A stretch of DNA of 64,000 bases, taken from Mannheimia haemolytica (GTDB lineage: Bacteria; Pseudomonadota; Gammaproteobacteria; Enterobacterales; Pasteurellaceae). The DNA lies in assembly GCF_004342115.1 (NCBI RefSeq), contig NZ_SMAC01000001.1, forward strand, positions 62,001 through 126,000, given 5' to 3'. How positions within the stretch are numbered: the stretch's first letter is position 1; every line of letters starts with the position of its first letter. This document shows, in pieces, positions 1 through 8,754 of this stretch. The translations under genes and the position numbers were made by a program. Below the pieces are notes generated by a model. The model was not told the DNA's origin, ran no database searches, and saw only the letters and a program-made list of their open reading frames with translations.

Positions 1-940
1 ATTCGCCTTGATAGGCTTTTAAGAACTCATTCACTCGTTTGCTGACAATTTGTGTGCCGAATTGAATGATGATATCGGCTTGCAATAAACGTTGTTTCAC
101 GGTTTCGTTAGAGAGCCAAATATCCGCATACGGTAGGCTTGCTTCAATGCAAGATTGCACATCGCTTAATAAGCACCAGCCCATTGTTTCCGCCCAGTTC
201 TTTAAGCCTGTGCCTTGCTCTGGCGGTAATTTGCCTACCACAATAACACCACGTTTGGTTCGCCAGTAATCCCAATTTTCGTGCATCGAGACTTCACTTT
301 GAATTGCCTGTTGGTCAATCCATTTGGTTTGGGAATTATTCAACCAACCTTGAATTGGGCGTAACCAAGGGGTATTTAGAATTTCGTTAATGTCAGCTTC
401 ATAAAGCGGCTCTTCAAAAGGGGCATTAATGTGCAACACGCCTCCTTGTTGAGCTTGAGTAGTGCAAGCCTGTTCAATGGTTGAAACTAACCAGCTTGCA
501 TTATAAGCCTCGTTTGCTTTTGGTAAGTTTATGCTCGCAGCAGGATAATTTGCAAAAATGCCTTGTTGAGTAATGGCTTGGTTTGCACCACAACCAATTA
601 ATTCTGTTGGGCGATCTGCAGAAAGAATAATCAGGTTTTGATGGCTAAGGCTTGCCTCAATTACCGCAGGGTAAAGATTAGCAACCGCTGTGCCGGAGGT
701 AACAATCACCGCAACAGGGCTATTAGTTGCTTTGGCAATGCCTAACGCATAAAAGCCTAAACCACGCTCATCAAAGTGGGTGTGGCATTCTGCATATTGG
801 GTTTGCTGAAGTTGTACTGCCTCAAGGGTTAATGGGGTGGAACGAGAACCCGGTGCGATACAAAAATGCTTTACGCCATAACGCATTAACGCACTTAAAA
901 TCACTTTTGCCCAAGTGCGATTAAAAGAACTTACACTCAT
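1..940 (-). CDS. menD: MenD, SEPHCHC synthase (3' end outside window)
   Basis: This is the N-terminal ~313 residues of 2-succinyl-5-enolpyruvyl-6-hydroxy-3-cyclohexene-1-carboxylate synthase, the thiamine-diphosphate enzyme that joins isochorismate and 2-oxoglutarate in menaquinone synthesis. The frame stays open to the window edge. It reads MSVSSFNRTWAKVILSAL, then CIAPGSRSTPLTL, THFDERGLGFYALGIAK, VIVTSGTAVANLYPA and SADRPTELIGCGANQ, all close to E. coli MenD; the catalytic Glu of the ThDP-binding N domain lies in this part. The start is the ATG at 938-940, with AGAGAAGAA upstream as ribosome site. Menaquinone is the quinone used by the nap and tor systems further along, so the link is functional even though the genes are far apart. 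The C-terminal part cannot be judged. Confidence 0.95.
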   Translation of the reverse strand, partial: MSVSSFNRTWAKVILSALMRYGVKHFCIAPGSRSTPLTLEAVQLQQTQYAECHTHFDERGLGFYALGIAKATNSPVAVIVTSGTAVANLYPAVIEASLSHQNLIILSADRPTELIGCGANQAITQQGIFANYPAASINLPKANEAYNASWLVSTIEQACTTQAQQGGVLHINAPFEEPLYEADINEILNTPWLRPIQGWLNNSQTKWIDQQAIQSEVSMHENWDYWRTKRGVIVVGKLPPEQGTGLKNWAETMGWCLLSDVQSCIEASLPYADIWLSNETVKQRLLQADIIIQFGTQIVSKRVNEFLKAYQGE

Positions 941-1041
941 ATTCTTCTCTACTCATTAATAATTCGATAAATAGCCCAAATTGTAGCAAAAAGTTAAATT
1001 ATTTTGGTAAGTTTTTAGCAAAATAGGTGATTTTTAATAAA

Positions 1042-1080
1042 ATTACCGCCCAATGCTGATGAGTAGCATTGGGCGGTAAT
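1042..1080 (-). terminator. Terminator downstream of dctM
   Basis: A perfect 16-bp inverted repeat (1042-1057 with 1065-1080, 7-nt loop) lies between dctM and menD. Read on the minus strand it is followed by TTTATTAAAAA, so it can end dctQM transcripts before menD. The T-tract is interrupted, so some read-through is possible. Confidence 0.7.
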
Positions 1081-1120
1081 CATAGATTTGTAAAAAATTT
1101 ACAAAAAATAACCGCTTGTA

Positions 1121-2404
1121 TTAATTAATTCCAATCCAATTCGGTAACGCCATCGAGATAGCAGGAATGTAGGTGATTAACACCAAGAAGCCTAATAGCA
1201 GTAATAGCCACGGCATTGCGGCTTTAATTACATCAGACAGTGGCATTTTCGATACCGCAGAGGCAACGAATAAGTTCAAGCCGATTGGTGGGGTGATCAA
1301 GCCGATTTCCATATTCACCACCATAATAATCCCTAAGTGGATTGGGTCAATGCCGAGTTGTACCGCAATCGGGAATAAAATTGGGGCAAGGATTAAGATA
1401 ATCGCAGACGGCTCCATAAATGCCCCCGCAATTAATAGCACGATGTTTACCACTAATAGGAATGTCCACGGCTGTAAATTCCATTCAACCACTGTATTAG
1501 TGATGAGCTGTGGAATTTGTTCGGTCGTCAGAACGTGGGCGAATAACATTGCATTGGCAATGATAAACATCAACATTACGCTTAATTTGGCGGATTCCAG
1601 CAAGACTTTCGGGCAATCACGCAGTTTGACATCTTTATAGATAAAGACAGCCACAAACCACGAGTAAACCGCTGCTACCGCTGCAGCTTCGGTTGGGGTG
1701 AAGATGCCGCTGTAAATACCGCCTAAGATAATCACCATCAGCAATAAGCCCCAAATCGCTTTACGGGCGGCGGTAAACCACTCTTTTACCGTTGCACGAG
1801 GCTGTGCCGGTAAGTTTTTAATACGAGCGACAACGTAGATAGCAATCATCAATACCAAGCCAAGCATTAAGCCCGGCACAACCCCTGCCATAAATAATTT
1901 ACCGACTGAGGTTTCAGTTGAAGCGGCATATACCACCATTACTACCGATGGCGGAATTAAGATACCAAGTGTACCTGCATTACAGATAATCCCCGTACCA
2001 AAACCGACCGGATAGCCTGAACGCACCATTCCTGCAATGGCAATCGAACCTACTGCTGCTACCGTTGCGGGGCTTGAGCCTGAAAGAGCAGCGAATAGCA
2101 TACAAGACATTACCGCCGCAATAGCTAAACCACCACGAATATGACCGACGGTTGCATTGGCGAAATCAATTAAGCGTTTTGCTACACCGCCAGTTGTCAT
2201 AAACGCACCTGCAAGCAAGAAGAATGGGATTGCAAGGAGCGTATAGTGTTCTGAGGTTTCAAATAGTTTGATGGCTAAGGAGCTGACAGAATCTTGGCTG
2301 AAAAACATAATAGTAACAGCACCAGCTAAACCGAGTGAAATCGCAATCGGCACGCCAAGAAACATTAAGATAAATAACAAGCTAAATAGCACTAAAATTA
2401 TCAT
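1121..2404 (-). CDS. dctM: TRAP dicarboxylate transporter, large permease subunit DctM
   Basis: This is the 12-helix membrane subunit of a tripartite ATP-independent periplasmic transporter. It uses the sodium or proton gradient to move the solute delivered by DctP. The 427 residues are the normal DctM length, with hydrophobic segments throughout. Family signatures visible include GVPIAISLGLAG near the N-terminus, SGSSPATVAAVGSIA around residue 110, IPPSVVMVVYA, FTPTEAAAVAAVYS, and MVVNMEIGLITPPIGLNLFV near 370. The start ATG shares one base with the dctQ stop, so the two are translationally coupled. The substrate is inferred from the DctP-like binding protein upstream. An IS110 insertion between dctP and dctQ could reduce expression of this gene. 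Confidence 0.93.
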   Translation of the reverse strand: MIILVLFSLLFILMFLGVPIAISLGLAGAVTIMFFSQDSVSSLAIKLFETSEHYTLLAIPFFLLAGAFMTTGGVAKRLIDFANATVGHIRGGLAIAAVMSCMLFAALSGSSPATVAAVGSIAIAGMVRSGYPVGFGTGIICNAGTLGILIPPSVVMVVYAASTETSVGKLFMAGVVPGLMLGLVLMIAIYVVARIKNLPAQPRATVKEWFTAARKAIWGLLLMVIILGGIYSGIFTPTEAAAVAAVYSWFVAVFIYKDVKLRDCPKVLLESAKLSVMLMFIIANAMLFAHVLTTEQIPQLITNTVVEWNLQPWTFLLVVNIVLLIAGAFMEPSAIILILAPILFPIAVQLGIDPIHLGIIMVVNMEIGLITPPIGLNLFVASAVSKMPLSDVIKAAMPWLLLLLGFLVLITYIPAISMALPNWIGIN

Positions 2405-3027
2405 TATTCTTCTCCTTGTGCGAGTTTCATTGCGTCTTCACTTTCATCTGCTAAGCCTAAGCCCACTTGTTTGCCCTGTAAAATACGCACTAAAATTTCA
2501 ATAAAACGGATACCGATTAAGGCAAAACCGACAGGCATAATTAAACCAACGTGCCACTGTTTGAGGTGGAATTGATGTAAATCTTCTGCTCCAATATCTG
2601 CCACATACATCGCTGAAATCCACTCATAGCTGGCAGAGGCAATTAAGAAGGCATAGGCTAAGCAGGCGGCAATCGCAATCAATCCTACGACTTTTTGGGC
2701 GTTGCGTGAGAGTTTTTTCACCAATACATCGACTCCGATATGCCCTGCGGTACGCACCCCATAAGACGCACCAAAGAAGATAAGCCAACCAAAGCAGACT
2801 TTGGTTAAAGCCACGCTCCAAGTCATTTCTTGAGCCATTTCCATAATCCATTCGCCTAACGGCTCAGCAAAACTCGCGGTAAACGGCACAGCTTCGGCTA
2901 AATCAAAGAAGACATTATAAAGGTTGTTAAACATCACATAAGTGAAGGTAACAAGCGTCATTACCATTAGCAAAATGGCGATAAAACACTCCTCAAAACG
3001 CTCCCAGAACCATTTTAAAGAAGACAT
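2404..3027 (-). CDS. dctQ: TRAP transporter small membrane subunit DctQ
   Basis: This is the small four-helix membrane subunit that pairs with DctM. The 207-residue protein starts MSSLKWFWERFEECFIAILL and has hydrophobic segments near residues 12-35, 70-95, 115-138 and 155-180. A start four codons upstream (3039) is possible, but GGAG lies just before the ATG at 3027, which makes the shorter form more likely. The gene overlaps dctM by one base. Upstream it is cut off from dctP by about 1.3 kb holding an IS110-family element in the opposite orientation, so it may need read-through or a new promoter at the IS edge. Confidence 0.88.
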   Translation of the reverse strand: MSSLKWFWERFEECFIAILLMVMTLVTFTYVMFNNLYNVFFDLAEAVPFTASFAEPLGEWIMEMAQEMTWSVALTKVCFGWLIFFGASYGVRTAGHIGVDVLVKKLSRNAQKVVGLIAIAACLAYAFLIASASYEWISAMYVADIGAEDLHQFHLKQWHVGLIMPVGFALIGIRFIEILVRILQGKQVGLGLADESEDAMKLAQGEE

Positions 3028-3067
3028 TTGGCACTCCATAAAAATGTGGTATCGATGTTTTCTCGTA

Positions 3068-3090
3068 GGGGCGGGTCTTGTGCCCGCCCC
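3068..3090. repeat. G/C-rich intergenic palindrome (dispersed family)
   Basis: GGGGCGGG pairs perfectly with CCCGCCCC around a 7-nt loop. Similar hairpins of the form (T)AGGGGCG-n-CGCCCC(TA) recur between genes at 7430, 19330, 22390, 45395, 45426, 51663 and, imperfectly, 33268 and 63472. This copy sits between the dctQ start and the IS110 element. Confidence 0.6.
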
Positions 3091-3114
3091 TTGTATATCT
3101 CAAATGAGTTAAAC

Positions 3115-3192
3115 TAAGCAACACAACCCGTTATCGGCATCTCGTCTCGTCCCTTGAAAGCACTTCGTTGTGTAGCTTAGAGAGCCGATAAC
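3115..3192 (+). ncRNA. Candidate IS110 bridge/seek RNA region
   Basis: The noncoding stretch upstream of the IS110 transposase holds two strong but crossing stems. TAAGCAACACAAC (3115-3127) pairs 12/13 with GTTGTGTAGCTTA (3167-3179). GTTATCGGC (3130-3138) pairs perfectly with GCCGATAAC (3184-3192). Because the arms interleave, they form either a pseudoknot or two alternative folds. AACACAACCCG is repeated directly at 3120-3130 and 3222-3232. IS110 elements are known to encode a guide (bridge) RNA in the 5' noncoding end, so the position fits. The RNA assignment is inference from structure and place. Confidence 0.4.
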
Positions 3193-3250
3193 TTTCATCA
3201 CAAAAACCGAACAGTTGCACGAACACAACCCGAATACAAGGCAGGTTACG

Positions 3251-4198
3251 ATGAATGAACTTAATTTCTGTGGCATTGATGTTGCTAAACGTAGTTTTGT
3301 TGTCGGTATCAGCAGTCGAAAACAGACCAAAACTTTTACCAACAACCCCAAAGGTATCCAACAAGCGGTGGAATACCTGAAAAATTGTGCAAATCTAAGC
3401 CTAGTTGTCTTAGAAAGCACAGGCGGCTTGGAAATCCCACTCGCCAAAGCACTTCATCGTGCGGATTTTCGGGTGGTGATTGCTAATCCACGCCAAACAC
3501 ATCAGTTTGCAATGGCTAAATCGTTGGCGAAAACCGATGCAAAAGATGCAAAAATGCTGGCATCTTACGCCAAAATGCTGGTTTTGGACGATGAGGTTGA
3601 AAAACAACTTTATCTTCCGCCAACACCTGAAATGGAGCAATTAGAAGCATTAGTTTTACGCCGTACCCAACTGGTTGAAATGCGGGTGGCGGAGAAAAAC
3701 CGCCTTCATCAAGTCCACGACAGCCAGCGGGAAAGTGTCCAACAGTTGATTGCCCATTTTGACCGTTTAATTGATGAGCTGGAAACACAAATCAATCAAG
3801 CGACTGCTGTATTTGACGACACTTTAAAAAAGTTCAATGACATCAAAGGGATAGGTGCAATCACGAGTGCAACTTTGATGTGAATGCTCCCTGAACTCGG
3901 CAAGCTCAACCACAAGCAAATCGCTTCACTGGTTGGTGTTGCCCCACTCCCGAAAGAGAGCGGTAGCCAGAAATGGCATAGTCGCTGTTCGGGTGGGCGA
4001 CAAGCGGTACGAAACGTACTTTATAATGCGGCGAATGTCGCCCGCCAACACGAACCGAAGTTCAAGGCATTTTATGAACGGCTGATTGCTCGTGGCAAAC
4101 CGTTCAAAGTGGCGGTAAATGCCTGTATGCGTAAGCTTTTAACCGTGATTAATGCCATCGTCCGTGATGGCTCACAGTGGAATGCTCACGCGGTTTAA
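3251..4198 (+). pseudogene. IS110-family transposase, interrupted by an in-frame TGA
   Basis: This is a DEDD-type IS110 recombinase that would catalyse excision and insertion of its element. The start is ATG 3251 (MNELNFCGIDVAKRSFVVG). The N-terminal DEDD domain shows the Asp of GIDVAK, the Glu of VLESTGG and the Asp pair in KTDAKDAKM. The C-terminal domain (LPELGKLNHKQIASLVGVAP, ESGSQKW, then GGRQAVRNVLY) carries the expected serine region. A TGA at 3881-3883 separates the halves in the same frame, giving a 210-residue product without the serine domain. An ATG follows the stop directly, but separately translated halves would be unusual for this family. Two uptake-signal 9-mers lie inside (3361, 4000). 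The element lies antiparallel to dctP and dctQ. Confidence 0.85.
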
Positions 4199-4276
4199 TT
4201 AACGAATTTGTATCTTGCCAAAAATGTTGGGGAGATACAGTTGCTACACATCATTTCACATTATCAATAAAAATAA

Positions 4277-4308
4277 GAATGCGACGAGCCTAAAAAGCCA
4301 CCGCATTC
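4277..4308 (-). terminator. Hairpin after dctP
   Basis: GAATGCG (4277-4283) pairs with CGCATTC (4302-4308), with an inner AGCC/GGCT pairing region. On the minus strand the stem is followed by TTATTTTTATT. It probably ends or attenuates dctP transcripts, which would give more binding protein than permease, as is common in TRAP operons. Confidence 0.55.
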
Positions 4309-4334
4309 GCTCAAAAGAACAATAGATAAAGAGA

Positions 4335-5336
<1,002 letters not shown>

Positions 5337-5392
5337 TTACTCCAAATAGTTAGTGGTTGCAAAGTTGTTCATAATTTGCCTGATTTTTACTA

Positions 5393-5433
5393 AAAGTAAA
5401 CAACAAATTTTTAAAAATATGACATATATCTCA
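5393..5433 (-). promoter_or_regulatory. Possible weak CRP site and promoter for dctP
   Basis: TATGA-CATATA-TCTCA (5418-5433) resembles TGTGA-N6-TCACA with three mismatches. TACTTT read on the minus strand at 5393-5398 is a possible -10 about 28 bp from the site centre. The match is too weak to rely on alone. Confidence 0.25.
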
Positions 5434-5485
5434 ATTTTTTACATTATTGTTACTTTGGAGTGAAATGGAGTGCTTTTAAAGAGAA

Positions 5486-5510
5486 GAAAGGCTGGTTAAA
5501 CCAGCCTTTC
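5486..5510. terminator. Terminator after yfcZ
   Basis: GAAAGGCTGGTT (5486-5497) and AACCAGCCTTTC (5499-5510) form a near-continuous perfect palindrome just past the yfcZ stop codon. It can act on minus-strand transcripts of yfcZ and separates them from the dctP promoter region. Confidence 0.7.
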
Positions 5511-5512
5511 TA

Positions 5513-5800
5513 TTAATTTCTTGTACCTAATTGGAAGATAACTACTTCAGCTTGGCAGCTAAATTTAAAATTAGCATTGAGTTCAACGCCGCCGTCCACA
5601 GGGCGGATTTCGCTCTCAATTTCGCACGGCTCGGATTCAACATCACGTGCTTTTTGAGTAAATATTTCTAATGCTGCTTGAGCTTCGGCTTCGGTTTCGT
5701 AAGTGCGAGTAATGTTTGCAACAGTTTCACTATTATCTAAAATTGAGCCGACATCAAAGGTATTGCAGCCTTCGCATTCAATGGGTTTATCGTTTTTCAT
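5513..5800 (-). CDS. yfcZ: YfcZ/YiiS family (DUF406) protein
   Basis: This small cytosolic protein of unknown biochemical role belongs to DUF406, widespread in Enterobacterales and Pasteurellaceae. The 95 residues align along their length with E. coli YfcZ. Shared blocks are DVGSILDNS near residue 16, a central ETEAEAQAALEIFTQKARDVESEPC and the C-terminal FKFSCQAEVVIFQLGTRN. Cysteines occur at CEGC near the N-terminus, in SEPC and in FSCQ. It stands alone between the dctP promoter region and the broken PACE gene, with its own terminator downstream. No function is claimed beyond family membership. Confidence 0.85.
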   Translation of the reverse strand: MKNDKPIECEGCNTFDVGSILDNSETVANITRTYETEAEAQAALEIFTQKARDVESEPCEIESEIRPVDGGVELNANFKFSCQAEVVIFQLGTRN

Positions 5801-5918
5801 TGGCTAATCCTCATAATTGATAAATAATATCACTACTTTAAAACTAAATAAGCGTGGGTGCAATCGTGATTTCACGATAATTTGATTTAGATAGCCTTTT
5901 GCAAATTTTGGAGGAAAA

Positions 5919-6322
5919 ATGACCGCTTGGGAGCGTGTGCTACATGCAGTTTTATTTGAGTTTTTTGCCATTGTGTTTACCGTGATTTTAACATCACTGC
6001 TCACGGAACATAGCACAAGCTCGTTAGCGAGTGTGATTATTATGATCTCTGTTGTCGCAAGGGTGTGGAATTTTGTCTATAACTGGCTGTTTGATAAAGT
6101 AGTCAAGGGCGAGCGAATTGCAAGAAGATTGGGCATTCGGTCTTATTTGAAGGCGGGCTGTTGGTTTTTACCATTCCATTGGTAATGTATATGCTTAATA
6201 TTGGCTGGTGAGAAGCCTTTGTAATGGATATTGGTATGACATTATTTGTGCTGGTTTATTCCATTATTTTTAATTGGATTTATGACCATTTACGCCTGAA
6301 ATTTATTACATCGAACCAATGA
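5919..6322 (+). pseudogene. PACE-family (chlorhexidine-type) efflux transporter, broken
   Basis: PACE proteins are short four-helix membrane exporters built from two bacterial transmembrane pair (BTP) domains. The first half is intact (MTAWERVLHAVLFEFFAIVF, then VVARVWNFVYNWLFDKVV). The frame then breaks near 6140: the second half continues in another frame as FEGGLLVFTIPLVMYMLNIGW, meets a TGA at 6209-6211, and resumes as EAFVMDIGMTLFVLVYSIIFNWIYDHLRLKFITSNQ before the final TGA at 6320-6322. The WNxxYNWLFD and FNWIYD repeats mark the two BTP units. With a frameshift plus a nonsense codon, this is a pseudogene rather than one sequencing error. Confidence 0.8.
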
Positions 6323-6336
6323 AAATCTTTCTAATC

Positions 6337-6379
6337 TGTGAAGCCGATCACGGTTTCGCTTTGCTAAATTCGCTATGCT
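6337..6379 (+). promoter_or_regulatory. CRP site and -10 of the mglB-like gene
   Basis: TGTGA-AGCCGA-TCACG (6337-6352) differs from the CRP consensus at one base. The -10 TATGCT (6374-6379) starts 29.5 bp from the site centre, giving a class II arrangement (about -41.5). The same spacing and similar flanks occur in front of true mglB at 7586-7628, so the promoter seems to have been duplicated with the gene. Confidence 0.75.
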
Positions 6380-6417
6380 TTCGCTAACGTATTTCAACAT
6401 AGGAAGAGGGACATTCT

Positions 6418-7419
6418 ATGAAAACGATGAAACGTAGCCTATTAAATGCTTTTGTCTATACGCTAATGCTTGGGGCGAATGCGAGCTATGCTCAATCTGA
6501 ACCTAGAATTGGCGTTACGATTTATAAGTATGATGACAACTTTATGATGTTGATGCGTAAAGAAATGAACAAGGAAATGGCGAATTTCAGCCACCTCAAA
6601 TGGTTTATGAACGATGCTCAAAATTCGCAGGTAAAACAGTTAAAGCAGATTGAAACGTTGCTTAAGCATCAAGTTAATGTATTGGCAGTCAATATTGTTC
6701 ACGCGAATGAATCGAAAACAATTGTAGAGAAAGCCAAATTGTCTAATGTGCCTGTGGTGTTTTTTAACCGCTCGTCTGATAACCAAGCATTAGAGAGTTA
6801 TGACAAAGCCTATTTTGTGAGTAGTGATCCAAAAGAGGCCGGTAGAATCCAAGGGGAATTAATTGCGAAAGTGTGGAAATCAAACCCCGATTTCGATCTA
6901 AATAAAGACGGGAAATTGCAATTTGTATTGCTTAAGGGCGAGCCGAGTGATGTGAGCGCTGAGCGTTCTCAAGCTGTGGTTGAATCGCTTAATCAACAAG
7001 GTGTTCAGGCAGAAGAAATTTACAGTGACACGGCGAGATGGCGTAGAACATTGGCTCGCAATAAAATGAATGAGTGGCTGGTGGAAAACCGTGCAGCTGA
7101 GATTGAAGTTGTGATTTCAAACAATGATGAAATGGCAATTGGTGCTTTAGATGCGTTAAATGCACACGAGAAAAGATTGCCGATCTTTGGTATTGATGCC
7201 TTGCCTGAGACGTTAGCATTAATGAAAAAAGGGGAAATAGCCGGCACGGTATTAAATGATAGCTCTGCACAAGCGAAAGCGGTGGTGAAATTGGTATCTA
7301 ATTTGGCACAAGGTAAGCCTGCTCTGAAAGATACGCAGTGGGAGAGCCATTCCTCTAAAACGATTTATCTTCCACATATTGGTATTGATAAGGAAAATTT
7401 AGGGCAATTTTTACCTTAA
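6418..7419 (+). CDS. Diverged second copy of galactose-binding protein MglB
   Basis: This 333-residue periplasmic sugar-binding protein is a tandem paralogue of the mglB just downstream. It has a signal peptide ending near SYAQ and shares [14 protein letters not shown], the calcium loop DLNKDGKLQFVLLKGEP, SNNDEMAIGALDAL and GIDALPET. The sugar-site segment GHPDAEAR of true MglB is here SDVSAERS. His152, Asp154 and Arg158 (E. coli mature numbering), which hold the glucose hydroxyls, are therefore replaced by Asp, Ser and Ser. The Asn, Trp and Asp positions elsewhere in the pocket remain. It probably binds a different ligand or has lost galactose binding. It has its own CRP promoter and a terminator (7430-7450), so it is not simply the first gene of the mgl operon. 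Confidence 0.85.
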   Translation: MKTMKRSLLNAFVYTLMLGANASYAQSEPRIGVTIYKYDDNFMMLMRKEMNKEMANFSHLKWFMNDAQNSQVKQLKQIETLLKHQVNVLAVNIVHANESKTIVEKAKLSNVPVVFFNRSSDNQALESYDKAYFVSSDPKEAGRIQGELIAKVWKSNPDFDLNKDGKLQFVLLKGEPSDVSAERSQAVVESLNQQGVQAEEIYSDTARWRRTLARNKMNEWLVENRAAEIEVVISNNDEMAIGALDALNAHEKRLPIFGIDALPETLALMKKGEIAGTVLNDSSAQAKAVVKLVSNLAQGKPALKDTQWESHSSKTIYLPHIGIDKENLGQFLP

Positions 7420-7429
7420 ATGGAGGAGC

Positions 7430-7450
7430 GGGGCGTTATAAATACGCCCC
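7430..7450. terminator. Terminator between the two mglB copies
   Basis: GGGGCGT (7430-7436) pairs with ACGCCCC (7444-7450) just after the first mglB-like stop. It resembles the dispersed G/C palindromes and separates the two transcription units. Confidence 0.6.
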
Positions 7451-7585
7451 TTATTGATGATAACAATCGGTCATTTTTCAGTAAAATCTTGCAAATCCTT
7501 TCTCTTTTCTTCCAACAGATTTGAATAGAGCGAATATTCAAATTTTATACTTCAAATTAAAAATTTCTCCACTTTGTCTTAATTC

Positions 7586-7628
7586 TGTGAGAATGATCAC
7601 GGATTGTTTTTTTAAAATTAGTTATACT
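7586..7628 (+). promoter_or_regulatory. CRP-activated promoter of mglBAC
   Basis: TGTGA-GAATGA-TCACG (7586-7601) is a near-consensus CRP site. The -10 TATACT (7623-7628) starts 29.5 bp from its centre, so the site would centre at about -41.5 (class II). The leader to the mglB ATG is about 60 nt. No GalR-type operator is evident. Confidence 0.8.
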
Positions 7629-7693
7629 TTGCACCAAGTTGCTTATGGTAAGCAATTCATTTCCCTATAAACACATAAAAGAGGTGATCTCCT

Positions 7694-8683
7694 ATGAAGA
7701 AAGCAGTATTAAGTGCAGTGGCAATGGCAGTCGCATTAGGTGCAACGATCAGTACAGCTCAAGCTGAAAACCGTATTGGTGTAACAATTTATAAATATGA
7801 CGATAACTTTATGGCATTAATGCGTAAAGAAATCGAAAAAGAGGGTAAAACACAAAAAGTCGAGTTATTAATGAATGACTCGCAAAATACGCAATCTATT
7901 CAAAACGACCAAGTTGATGTATTACTTTCTAAAGGGGTTAAAGCATTAGCAATTAACTTAGTGGATCCATCAGCTTATAAAACAATTATTCAAAAAGCAA
8001 AAAGTGAAGGTGTGCCTGTGGTGTTCTTCAATAAAGACCCGGGTGCAGCTGCGATTGATAGCTATCCGAAAGCTTATTATGTAGGTACTGAGCCGAAAGA
8101 GTCAGGCATTATTCAAGGTGAGTTAATTGCAAAACAGTGGAAAGCCCATCCTGAATTAGACTTGAATAAAGACGGTAAAATCCAATTTGCCTTATTAAAA
8201 GGTGAGCCGGGTCACCCTGATGCGGAAGCACGTACTAAATATGTGGTAGAAAGCTTAAAAGCACAAGGTATTGACAGTGAGCAAATCTTTATGGACGCAG
8301 CATTATGGGATGCAGCCCAAGCTAAAGATAAAGTGGATGCTTGGTTATCAAGTGGTAAAGCGAAAGACATCGAAGTAATTATTTCTAATAATGATGGTAT
8401 GGCGTTAGGTGCATTAGAAGCAACCAAAGCTCACGGTAGAAAATTACCAATCTTCGGTGTAGATGCATTGCCAGAAGCACTTCAATTAATCAAAAAAGGT
8501 GAATTAGCCGGTACGGTATTAAATGATGGTGTAAACCAAGGTAAAGCGGTTGTTCAGCTTTCTGCTAACTTAGCAGGCGGTAAAGATGCAGTTGCTGGTA
8601 CACAATGGAAATTGGAAAACCGTGTGGTGCGTATTCCTTACGTTGGTGTCGATAAAGACAACTTATCTGAATTTTTAAAATAA
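7694..8683 (+). CDS. mglB: Galactose/methyl-galactoside periplasmic binding protein
   Basis: MglB binds D-galactose or D-glucose in the periplasm and feeds the MglA/MglC ABC importer. The 329-residue precursor has the signal peptide [24 protein letters not shown]. All sugar-contacting positions of the E. coli protein are kept: Asp in KYDDNF, Asn in FFNKDP, His/Asp/Arg in GHPDAEAR, Trp in ALWDAAQ, Asn in SNNDGMA, Asp in GVDALPEA and Asn in LNDG. The EF-hand-like calcium loop [10 protein letters not shown] is present. RBS GAGGTGAT precedes the ATG. It is first in mglBAC, behind a class II CRP promoter, with a strong hairpin (8695-8719) before mglA that should make MglB more abundant than the membrane parts. 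Confidence 0.97.
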   Translation: MKKAVLSAVAMAVALGATISTAQAENRIGVTIYKYDDNFMALMRKEIEKEGKTQKVELLMNDSQNTQSIQNDQVDVLLSKGVKALAINLVDPSAYKTIIQKAKSEGVPVVFFNKDPGAAAIDSYPKAYYVGTEPKESGIIQGELIAKQWKAHPELDLNKDGKIQFALLKGEPGHPDAEARTKYVVESLKAQGIDSEQIFMDAALWDAAQAKDKVDAWLSSGKAKDIEVIISNNDGMALGALEATKAHGRKLPIFGVDALPEALQLIKKGELAGTVLNDGVNQGKAVVQLSANLAGGKDAVAGTQWKLENRVVRIPYVGVDKDNLSEFLK

Positions 8684-8694
8684 TTCACGCTTTT

Positions 8695-8719
8695 AGCACG
8701 GGTGATGGATACCCGTGCT
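8695..8719 (+). terminator. Attenuating hairpin between mglB and mglA
   Basis: AGCACGGGT (8695-8703) pairs perfectly with ACCCGTGCT (8711-8719), followed by a T run. It looks like a full intrinsic terminator inside the operon. Partial termination here would set the MglB to MglAC ratio. Confidence 0.8.
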
Positions 8720-8754
8720 TTTTTTCGATTTTTCGATGTAATCAGGGGTGAGAT

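Larger units (their letters stand above)
3100..4260 (+). mobile_element. IS110-family insertion between dctP and dctQ
   Basis: The approximate extent covers the structured left noncoding part, the broken transposase and a short right part. The right side has a small inverted repeat, TGTATCT (4209-4215) with AGATACA (4233-4239). IS110 elements lack classical terminal repeats and usually make no target duplication, so the exact ends cannot be set by eye. Comparison with an uninterrupted dctPQM locus would define them. Confidence 0.65.

Noticed and set aside
1173-1640. 155-codon plus-strand frame
   Set aside because: It is antisense to dctM, has low-complexity Ile/Asn/Lys composition and no ribosome site; the minus-strand gene explains the region.
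8212-8427. Minus-strand frame inside mglB
   Set aside because: It is a shadow of a well-matched gene and has no start signal or homology that I recognise.
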